NCBI GenBank assembly: GCA_030272155.1
Contig: CP126205.1
Coordinates: 1,414,501 to 1,478,500, forward strand
Source of the DNA: Tetradesmus obliquus
Lineage: Eukaryota; Chlorophyta; Chlorophyceae; Sphaeropleales; Scenedesmaceae
Direction of reading: 5' to 3'
DNA length: 64,000 nt
The position numbers and the translations under genes are program-made. The notes below the pieces were generated by a model, which saw only the letters and a program-made list of their open reading frames with translations, was not told the DNA's origin and did no database searches. Below are positions 13,832 through 21,428 of this stretch, in pieces. The stretch's first letter is position 1, and every line of letters begins with the position of its first letter.

Positions 13832-15774
13832 AGCGCTACTCACCCCCACCACCAGCAGGTCATATTTTATCTGGAACGTCTTGGGGCTGCTGCTGCTGCC
13901 GTTGCTGGGGAAAGCGGCAATGAGCTCCTTGGTATCAGGGTTGATAGCCTGGCAGCTGGCCTCATAGTACTCGCCCTGCAGGAAAACATGTTATAAAAGA
14001 GTTCTTAAAATATGGTTACATGTTACTTGGTTTGACTTGTTACTAATACTGTGTGTTGCAAGGCGTGTGTTTGACCTGGGAAGGTGGCAGTCAGCTCCTT
14101 GGTGTCAGGGTTTTCAGCCTGGCAGCTGGCCTCATAGTACTCACCCTGCAAGGAGATTTATCACATCAGTTGTGTTCAAGATTGTTACAGCAAAGTTAAC
14201 GTGTTTGTTGTTGCCTGTGATATGTTTGTATTCAATGTTTCAACAAAGCAGCGCACCTTGCCCTTCACGAGCAGCCGCACAGGCTCGCAGATGCTGCACA
14301 CATGTTTATCCAACATTCCTTGTCTGTTGTATGTGTTGTGGTTCAGGACAAGGCCAGGCCCTATCACACACAGCAGCTGCAAACCTTATGAATACTATAT
14401 GCATGCAAATGTCAAAGGCATACCTTGCCCTTTACCAGCAGCCGCACAGGCTCGCAGATGCTGCCCTCCTCAACTGTGCCCACAGCCACTGCAGGCAGCA
14501 GCGGCGTGTACTGCAGCAGCAGCAGCGGCACCAGCAACGGCGGCGGCCGCGGCAGCGGCAGCGGCAGCAGCAGCGCCGGCGGCGGCGGCGGCAGCGGCAG
14601 CGGCAGCGGCAGCAGCAGCGCCGGCGGCGGCGGCGGCAGCGGCAGCGGCAGCAGCAGTAGCAGCAGCAGCGGCAGGAGACGCACACTGGATGTGATTGCT
14701 GCTTGCCATGTAGCCTTGGGTGTTGCAACATTCTGAAATGCCTGAAGGCACATGCATCTTGCTGAATTGACCCAGCACAGGCGCGCCAACCGCAAACATG
14801 TTATGGTGGAGCTGCAGTTTAGTAGGCTGCTGTTGACAGCAGGTTTGCTTTCTGCATTGCCTGTTTTGTTGTAACAGCTGCCGATGAACCTGGGCAAGCG
14901 CAAGAGAAACACCTCCCAATGCAGCTCACCAGGAAGTAGTTGCGGGGTGACACCACCACCACATCGTACTTCTCCCTGCACATCAGACAGCACACAGTTG
15001 GTGATTGCATTGTATTAGCATGGCGACCGCGCAATGCGCAGCCAGCCCTTGCACCTGACCCAAGAAACCGTACAGGTGAACACATGCTTCAATGATGCTA
15101 TGGTGCCGGGCAGCCGTGCCTACATGAGCAGCCCACCACTCGGAGTGCCAGGAGACTTTGGCGGGGGTCTTCTGGCTCAGCCTTGCTTGAAGGTGCGCAG
15201 CTGTGCATGACCAGCGTGCTTCGGCATCCTGGCTTTGTCTATATTCGTCATTTTACATGCTTCAAACACGTCAACAATGGGGAACCAATCAACTGCATAG
15301 AATCCGTTCAAAGCCATTGCACACTGCATGAGTAATAAAGCGGTACACTCACTGTATATCCTTAGGCAGTGCCTTCACCATGCTGCCCCAGCCAGAGCCC
15401 AGCACCACCACCACGGCTCCATGCCAAAGCAACACCCCGACATGCATGGAACTCCTCTGCATGCAACCCAGGGAAATCCAGAAGCAAATCACACGTGTAC
15501 AAATGCATGTGCTTCACACATGTCAGTAACACAACTGATAAACTGCATGAAATAATCACAAGGCGCTCACTGGATGTCCCTGGGCAGTGCTTTGACCAGG
15601 CTCATGCTGCCCCAACCCGAGCCCAGCACCACAACACGCGGCCTGTCCAGCGCAACAGTGCCGTCCAGCTGCCGCCGCACATTGTCATCTAGGGGACCGG
15701 CGGCAGATGATGCACGCGTGTCAGCTGGCTTGGTGACGGCTTCTGTGAGCTGCTTTCACAGCAGGCAGGATCGT

Positions 15775-15816
<42 letters not shown>

Positions 15817-15958
15817 TGGACCAGTAGCCGTGAGATTGCAGTCAGATTGCCGCAGTGTTCAGTGCAACTGTCACCGCACAGTGTCAAGTTGCCCTTGATT
15901 ACGGCCTTGATTACGGCCTCTGTGGAACTGGTCAGCTGCTGCCACAGCAGACAGGCCC

Positions 15959-15990
<32 letters not shown>

Positions 15991-16747
15991 TGGATGGCAA
16001 TGCAGTAGCAGTGAAGTTACAGGTGGATTGCTGCAGTGTGCAGCACGATGGGCGTGCCCAATGCCATTGTGCCGTGTAGCTGCCACTGCACGTCTGTGGG
16101 ACAGCGGGCAGGAGTGGGCGCGTGTTAGCTGCCTGAGTGTCGGTTCCTGTGGGGGTAGTGAGCTGCTGCGATGTGGCGAAACACGCCTTGGCATGCATAT
16201 GCCTAGGACATCAGCAGGAGCAGAGGGACACCTGGGAGTTTTGACTGTGAAGTGAAGCTGCAGGTTTGCTGGAGGACCAGCTCAGATTTGCGTCCGTTAC
16301 AGACGTTCCAGTGCTTGTATGCGGTCACACCGTGCATTTTGAGGTGCTACAGGGCCATATGCACTCTTGCTGCACTGTTCACGTGGGCAGCTCCAGGTGC
16401 ATGATTCAAGTGTAAGTGCATCCAGCACCGCACATTTATATTGTTTCAGGATGGTTTGAGTGCAATGATCTGAGCTGCAGCGGAGCAGCTGGAGAAGCGT
16501 CCTCGTTGTGGCGTTCCGGAAAAAAATTGAGCGGCAAGTAAATGGTTGCGTTGTTCCACCCACGTACGCAACTAGACAAAAGCCGACTTACCGCAGTCCC
16601 TGATGCTGTCTTTGCATGAAGTGCTGGGTGCCTTGCAGCTCGGACAGGCCTGCATATGTATCCAGGTGCTGTTGCTGCTGCCCTTCGCCTGGTAACAGCT
16701 TCATTCGAAGCTAAGCCAGACGCAATATATTTTGACGAAAGCATCAT
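10367..16747 (-). CDS. Type II NAD(P)H:ubiquinone oxidoreductase, NDB-like, mitochondrial
   Basis: It oxidises NAD(P)H and reduces ubiquinone without pumping protons, at the mitochondrial inner membrane. Thirteen exons: 16592-16747, 15571-15749, 14930-14975, 14424-14510, 13843-13977, 13405-13538, 13034-13148, 12322-12626, 11914-12052, 11484-11590, 11083-11251, 10825-10928, 10367-10574. They sum to exactly 628 codons. Exon 1 encodes an Arg/Ala/Ser-rich presequence with almost no acidic residues and ends in a GTAAGT donor. The FAD motif is [11 protein letters not shown] (about residue 95), then SPRNYFLYTPLLP. The nucleotide site is VVVGGGPTG (about 261), followed by VRVVELTD. An EF-hand-like loop [12 protein letters not shown] (about 430) and the ending LFGRNISHI match plant external NDB enzymes. 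The Glu in VRVVELTD suggests NADH preference. EF-loop position 12 is Gln rather than Glu, so calcium binding may be weak. Exon 2's acceptor is the least certain junction. Confidence 0.9.
10575..10637. repeat. (CAG)n/(CGG)n microsatellite at an NDB 3' splice site
   Basis: About 14 CAG units run directly into about 6 CGG units. The tract begins immediately next to the last NDB exon. On the coding strand the intron therefore ends in (CTG)n-CAG, and the repeat itself supplies the pyrimidine-rich tract and the acceptor AG. Confidence 0.9.
10929..10962. repeat. (CAG)n microsatellite at an NDB 3' splice site
   Basis: About 11 CAG units abut the penultimate NDB exon (10825-10928). On the coding strand this is (CTG)n-CAG ending the intron. 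Confidence 0.85.
11846..11881 (-). repeat. Degenerate copy of the 3' edge of NDB exon 11914-12052
   Basis: The block (TTCCTCATATGCCTGGT and on) matches 11917-11951 (GTCCTCATCAGCCTGGT and on), the part of the exon coding the LFDQADED segment. It lies about 70 bp further into the intron. Divergence is high and the donor is not clearly kept. Confidence 0.6.
12193..12268 (-). repeat. Copy of the 3' edge of NDB exon 12322-12626 with its donor
   Basis: It reproduces about 75 bp of the 3' end of the adjacent exon: CCCACCTTGAGTGCAG, then CTGCACCAGTGGGCTC and CTTGGCAATGCCAG. The coding-strand donor CAAG/GTGGG is kept. It sits in the intron, about 130 bp downstream of the true exon end. Confidence 0.75.
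12699..13010 (-). repeat. Three copies of the 5' edge of NDB exon 12322-12626
   Basis: The exon's 5' edge (about 12555-12626, coding [16 protein letters not shown]) recurs at about 12699-12773, 12851-12925 and, truncated, 12988-13008. Each shares GTGCAGGAT, the variant GGTCGGTGAGCT and CACATCGGGCATCAGGG or close forms. The first two end in a CTGCA acceptor like the true exon. They form an array at roughly 130-150 bp spacing. Confidence 0.8.
13762..13831. repeat. (CTG)~23 microsatellite in an NDB intron
   Basis: About 23 uninterrupted CTG units on the plus strand, so CAG in the transcript. The tract starts about 12 bp downstream of the donor of exon 13843-13977. It is the longest pure triplet tract in the window. 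Confidence 0.95.
14076..14153 (-). repeat. Copy of the 5' edge of NDB exon 13843-13977
   Basis: It repeats the segment coding [38 protein letters not shown] is common to the copy and to 13948-13967. It ends with the same ACTCnCCCTGCA acceptor edge. It lies about 170 bp upstream (coding sense) in the intron. Confidence 0.8.
14252..14296 (-). repeat. Copy of the 3' edge of NDB exon 14424-14510
   Basis: The 40 bp CACCTTGCCCTT...AGCAGCCGCACAGGCTCG...CAGATGCTGC matches 14422-14463 with very few changes. It keeps the donor (coding sense AAG/GTGCG) and codes [12 protein letters not shown] in the same frame. Confidence 0.85.
14511..14680. repeat. CAG/CGG minisatellite block
   Basis: It consists of interleaved AGC, GGC and CGG triplets with a longer unit (AGCAGCAGCGCCGGCGGCGG followed by AGCGGC repeats) present at least twice. 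It directly abuts NDB exon 14424-14510. On the coding strand it ends in CTGCTGCAG, forming the 3' splice site. Confidence 0.85.
15352..15415 (-). repeat. Copy of the 3' edge of NDB exon 15571-15749
   Basis: It repeats the FAD-motif end of the exon: CCTTAGGCAGTGCCTTCACC, CATGCTGCCCCAGCC and GAGCCCAGCACCACCACC. It still reads [21 protein letters not shown] apart from a two-residue deletion. It lies about 220 bp downstream of the true exon. Confidence 0.85.
15850..16175 (-). repeat. Two diverged copies of the 5' part of NDB exon 15571-15749
   Basis: Blocks around 15855-15960 and 16060-16175 resemble 15640-15760: an AACTGTCACCGCACAGTGTC-like motif followed by CTGTGnnnCTGGTCAGCTGCTGCCAC and CAGCAG runs. 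Divergence is greater than in the other copies and the boundaries are approximate. Confidence 0.55.
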
Positions 16748-17742
16748 TTGATCCAGGCATGTGCAAGAGGGTTATAGCTTCAATCACAGCTCTTAGTCCA
16801 GGATGACTACGGCAACGTGTACACGGGAACGGGACTACAAAACATGCAGTGCGGCGCCGATTTCATTGCATGAATGCAGGCAATCGCATATTGCAGCATC
16901 AAAGGCCTTCAGCACGCGCTGCTGCATCGTCTGGCACTATACACCAGTGATGACACGTGTCTAGTGAGCTGCCAGTGGCATGACGACTGACAAGCGTGGA
17001 GGCAGGTTTTTTGCCGTAAACCGCAACACAGCACCGTTCAGGTGCCAAACATGTGCCAGAACATCAATGCTGAAAGTAATCTGGTTGGTGTGTCACACCC
17101 ATGTCCACACCACGCTGCATGCTGCATCCACGCCCTTCCAAGGGCAGCAACTTCAACTGCTGCACCCCCGGTTCAACTCCTAGAACCCCCTGCCTCTGCC
17201 TGGGGCCGTACACTGCTGCACAGACGATACAGAACCACAACTATCTAGCTTATAATCAGACAAGAATGCCTGTTGGTACTAGCCCAGGCCCTGGCGCTCA
17301 CAGCAGCTGGATCAGCGCGCATGCAGCCACAACGCAGCAGCACAGCTAAACGTTGCCAGGAGTGCACGCTACACTCAATCGTCCAGTTCCACATTTCGTA
17401 TGCTTGCTCCAAACAACGCACTCATTTGATTGGCAAAATTGCATAAACTGCATGAACAGCTTGCCACGCTGGGCCTGCTGTAGCTGTCGCTGGCACCCCC
17501 CTTGCGCTCAAAGCGCTAGCAGTCCACATGCAGCGCAGTCCGTGTGCTGTTGACAGACAGATTGCAGTATGACATGTGCTATGTACAGCTGGATCAGCTG
17601 GCAGCCGATACACAGCAGTGCAACAGGCACAGCAACACTCAGCAACGAGCTGTGTGTCCAGTGCACCACCAAACAAGCATGCTTGTGGCAGGCAAGGACA
17701 CATTCACTCAATGACTCAGTTGAAAGCACAGCTGGCCCTGCC
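16748..17742. other. Intergenic: NDB upstream region and scramblase 3' flank
   Basis: The interval spans from the NDB start codon to the stop of the scramblase-like gene, so it should hold the NDB promoter. I see no gene in it. The only structured element is a degenerate copy of the last scramblase exon at 17473-17540, listed separately. Confidence 0.5.
17473..17540 (-). repeat. Degenerate copy of the scramblase terminal exon
   Basis: About 68 bp (AGCTGTCGCTGGCACC, CTTGCGCTCAAAGCG, AGTCCACATGCAGCGCAG) match 17743-17805, the coding end of the neighbouring gene. It lies about 260 bp beyond the gene's stop codon. The stop codon position is changed in the copy. Confidence 0.7.
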
Positions 17743-19886
17743 CTAACTGTCGCTGGCGCCGCCCTTGCGCTCGAAGAGCTGGTAGTCCACGTGCAGCAGC
17801 GCAGCCATCAGCAGCGCACGCTGCGCTGCGCTGGCCTCCTTCGGGAACTCCAGCACATAGTTGCTGCAAGGGAGAGGAACCAACAACCAGGCAGCAGCAG
17901 CGGCAGCAGCAGCAGCAGCAGCAGTGTAGGCAACACGGTCAGCGGTATGCAAACCCAGGCTAGCTGCATTGCTGCACATGCATCACAGTGCGTGTGGCCT
18001 CCTTGGGGACCTCCAGCACGTAGGTGCTGCAGCATGCGTGGTGCGACAACCAGGCGCCAGCAGCAGCAGCAGCAGCAGCCACCCAGCTGGTTGCCTGCAG
18101 TGTTGAAACTTGATCCAATTCGGCTAGCCGCACCTGAACATGGAGCTCATGCGGCAGAAGGCGCTGCAGTCCGAGCTAGGCGCATACAGCTTCCTGATGG
18201 TTGCTACGGCCTGGCCCTGCACAGTGGCAACACCAAGGGTTGCTTGGCTAAGCGGGCGAGGCAGTCAGCCACCGTCACAGCCGGCCGTCGTCATGGCATG
18301 CAGAGCAGCAGCTACTTGCAAGAACGGAACGTGTTGCAGGGGATGCACCACACTTTGGCATGGCGTGTTGCAGGGGATGCAGCACACTTTGGCATGGCGT
18401 GTTGGCACGTCTTGCACAAGGTTCAGTTTGTTTCTGCAGCTCTGCTCAGCTTTACACGCAGAGCGGGTCACTGCAGCAGCAACCACGTGGCATGCACCAC
18501 AAAAAAACGCAGATAATGGCCTATAAGGTGCTGCTAAGTCACCTGCTGGTCCAGAACATCAATCATCAGCTCCTCATTGCAGCACACAGAACTTGGTGAC
18601 TATGGCAGAACAGCATGAGGCTGCGCAACACATACACACAGCGCAAAAGGCCCCAAAGAGCGCCGTTGGTCACCTGCTGGTCCAGCACATCAATCATTAG
18701 CTCCTCATTGCAGCAGGTTGCACCGCAGCAGTTGTTGCGGCGGCCGCCGCAGCAGCACAGCCACGTCTTAAGGCTGAACCTGTGCTGCAGCTCGCGGCCA
18801 GGCGACTGCTGCTGCTCGTACACCCGTGTGTGATACACGCAGCGGCAGAAGTTGTCGACACACCTGCAGCACCAGCAGTGCAGGTGACAGTGTGAGAAGG
18901 TGACACATTTATTTCTGAGTGGCGCTGGTACAATAGCAGTTACAAAGTAAGCGCCAACAGGCGCTGTGAACAACATTCACAAACCACCATAATCTAACAA
19001 ACGCCACAAAACATCAGGCCAAGGCCTTACCCAAAGTCTTCCACAGCTTTACCAAGCACCGCATCCTGCTGCATTACTGTCGTCTCGAGGGGACAGCCGC
19101 AGCAGCCGCCCAGCCGGAATGGCCGCTGCGCAGTGAGCCGCTCGGCTCCGCGCTCTGCACAACAAAATTGCAACATCTAACATCAGTTGTACACCCAGCT
19201 GCTGCATCCCACAATAATCAACACAGCAGTGGAATGCAGACCAGAACCATGGCTGATGTAGCCTTATGTGAGAGGGCGCCTGTTGACACCATGACAATTG
19301 TTTCAAAGCGCGCACTTGTGCAGTACAGCTGCAGCGGCCGCAGCTGCATCCAGCCCAGGTCAGCATCATGTCTGGTGTGACAGGTGTGCAAGCAGCTCGT
19401 GCAGACAGTGAGTCGTTGCGCAAGATGTCTACCAGTGAAGTGCAGCTGCAGCGGTTGTTGCGCAAGATGTCTACCAGTGAAGTGCAGCTGCAGCGGCCTC
19501 AAATGTAGCCGGCCCAGGCAGGTCAGCCTTCATGGCTGATGTGACATGCCATGTTCGGTACATAAAGCTGTAGACACAAAAAATTGTCTACCTGTGAAGT
19601 GCAGCTGCAGCGGCCGCAGGTGCAGCCATCCCAGGCATGTGAGTGCGATGCGGCCCCACAGCGAGGAGGCCTCCTCCACACGCATCAGCTCAGGCAGCGC
19701 ATCCAGCTGCGCTGCTGTGGGCATCCACGAGCCTGCAGGAAGAAAGCGTGGGCATGTCGTTGCAGAGAAAGCATGATGACACCAACAGCAGCAGCAGCAG
19801 CTGCAGCAAAGCATCAGCTCAGGCAGCGCATCCAGTAACGCTGCTGTAGGCATCCACGAGCCTGCATGTTTGTTCGTTGGCAGGGG

Positions 19887-19931
<45 letters not shown>

Positions 19932-20705
19932 CATAACGCAGGATGAGCACTTCATGGTTGTAGGCCAGGCAGCAGCAGTCCGCTATGCATACTTAGGGTC
20001 AGGCAATGGGAGCAGCCTGGTTCCTGCAAGCCAGCGGCTGCAAGGAGCTTGCATGGGGGTGCAGGCATGGGCATGGAAGCATTAGGGTGCTGTCTAGATC
20101 CATCAACAAGTCCTGCAAGTGGCCAGGGCATTGCAAAACGGGTGCAGCAAGAGCACGCAGCAGCAGTGGTGGCGATAGCTGCAGACACTGCAAAATCAGG
20201 TGTGCATGTACACTGGAAGCGAGCTGTGATTAAGCTGACAGCCATGGGTGTGAGTGCTCCGCAGCGGCCGTTGCATCATGCAACTTGCATGTGGTGCAGC
20301 TGCCTATGGCCTGCCCACCTGCTGCCTGTACATCGTCAGGTAGTGCTGCCATTTTGTACTTGTTGACAGACTCGTATGGCACGGCAAAGGCTTGCGCAAT
20401 GACCTCAGCCCACTGCGACTGCTGGCGGATCACCACTGCTGGCAACGCCTCTAGGTCAGTTGTCATTGACTGCAGCAGCGGGAAGTCAAACAAGATGCGA
20501 TCCCATAGCAGCTTGCCTGCAGGATTGCCATTCTGTAGTGTTTAATGTGTGGCAGATTCACATCGCGGGGTCGGTGTTTGACTTTGGCGTGCAAGATGGA
20601 CAGCGAAACAGCAACTGCTCAACAGCGCTGGCAGTATGCTGCTCTGCACCTCACCTGCAGCAGCGGTGCCTCCATAGCGCTGCTGCCCATACTTCCCAGC
20701 TCCAT
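17743..20705 (-). CDS. Phospholipid scramblase-like protein
   Basis: Seven exons: 20655-20705, 20319-20511, 19592-19732, 19031-19154, 18674-18863, 18134-18216, 17743-17863. They sum to 301 codons with phase kept. The order of features fits the scramblase/LURP-one beta-barrel family: GSWMPTAAQLDALPEL, then ERLTAQRPFRLGGCCGCPLE, a Cys-rich block (CVDNFCRCVYH, WLCCCGGRRNNCCGATCC), and a C-terminal NYVLEFPKEASAAQRALLMA with LLHVDYQLFE. Scramblases move phospholipids between bilayer leaflets or bind membranes, and the Cys clusters are likely acylation sites. The C-terminal helix is less hydrophobic than in animal PLSCRs. The start (MELGSMGSSAMEAPLLQ) is the first Met in phase but is tentative. Joining it to exon 2 needs an AAG acceptor. 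Four introns carry exon-edge copies. Confidence 0.72.
17998..18032 (-). repeat. Copy of the 5' edge of the scramblase last exon
   Basis: GCCTCCTTGGGGACCTCCAG and CACGTAGGTGCTGCAGCA match 17834-17870 at the acceptor edge of exon 17743-17863. The CTGCA acceptor signature is kept, 164 bp into the intron. Confidence 0.75.
18538..18583 (-). repeat. Copy of the 3' edge of scramblase exon 18674-18863
   Basis: Forty-five bases starting TCACCTGCTGGTCCAGAACA are nearly identical (about two mismatches) to 18670-18715. The copy keeps the donor CAG/GTGAC and codes the same CNEELMIDVLDQQ. Confidence 0.9.
19330..19500 (-). repeat. Three copies of the 3' edge of scramblase exon 19592-19732
   Basis: The sequence GAAGTGCAGCTGCAGCGG of the true exon end (19596-19615) recurs at about 19436-19455 and 19476-19495, each preceded by a perfect repeat of CAAGATGTCTACCAGTGAAG. 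A more diverged form lies at about 19322-19365. The two close copies are a 40 bp direct tandem repeat. Confidence 0.8.
19811..19864 (-). repeat. Copy of the 5' edge of scramblase exon 19592-19732
   Basis: GCATCAGCTCAGGCAGCGCA, TCCAGTAACGCTGCTGTAGG and CATCCACGAGCCTGCA match 19682-19737 with few changes, including the acceptor. Confidence 0.85.
19888..19930. repeat. (CAG)~13 microsatellite
   Basis: An uninterrupted CAG tract on the plus strand inside the scramblase intron upstream of exon 19592-19732. Confidence 0.9.
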
Positions 20706-21428
20706 GGACGCAAGATGTGCTACGTTTTGCTATATAGGGTGCTAGAGGCATGAATTAGCGGACAATCAAGCAACGAGTTGCGGAAGGTGGCAAAGTTGTG
20801 ATGACTGCTTGCAGTTCGTTGCTGGCATTACCTGTGCGTAGCAACAAGCTTACTGAAACAATCCATTACCAGCGTATGACTGCTGGGGACGAATCCACCG
20901 TACTGCATCGCAACCGACTTTGCCAGTTTCGGACAAGGGTTTGCGAGGGTCCAAAGTCATGTTTCAGCGTCACACAGCGCCAGGTCTTGTTGTTCGCTGC
21001 GGTCAATCGTAGCGTTAGAAGATCAGTCTGTGAGTTTCGGGCTGCCACAGCTGCTGCATGGGGTTGTTCCACAACCAGACGAACAATGCCTCTGGCAAAA
21101 GTGTTTGCCTGCAGGACATATGCGGACATGCGCTGCGCAACACAGCCTTCTGTGGCTCGTTTCCTCCTCAGATCTGCTCCTCGTAGTCAGCATATCCATC
21201 CATAAGGCAGCGACTGCTGCTTACAAGCAGGCTTGCAAGCAATACATAAGCGGCCGTCAGTTACAAGTGCAAAGCCCTGCAACCCTCAACCCCGCACGCC
21301 GCCACCACCAGCTGCTGCCAGCAGTGCAGCTGATGCTCTCAGCTGCCCCTGCCCTGACACAACCTGGCGACGATGCAACTGCAGCTGGGCTGCAAGTCGC
21401 CTGCTGACACAGCAGCGCCAGTAACAGC
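20706..21428. other. Intergenic: scramblase upstream region and eS10 3' flank
   Basis: No gene is supported. Overlapping frames on both strands (20798-21205 +, 20866-21129 -) have no recognisable domain. The right part is the probable 3' UTR of the eS10 gene and contains its likely poly(A) signal. Confidence 0.45.
21261..21265 (-). terminator. Candidate TGTAA poly(A) signal for the eS10 gene
   Basis: TTACA on the plus strand reads TGTAA in the transcript, the usual green-algal polyadenylation signal, 164 bp past the stop codon. A second TTACA lies near 21221. Confidence 0.4.

Noticed and set aside
14037-14695. Poly-Arg/Ala/Gln plus-strand frames over the CGG/CAG block
   Set aside because: Pure translation of a triplet minisatellite, antisense to the NDB gene.
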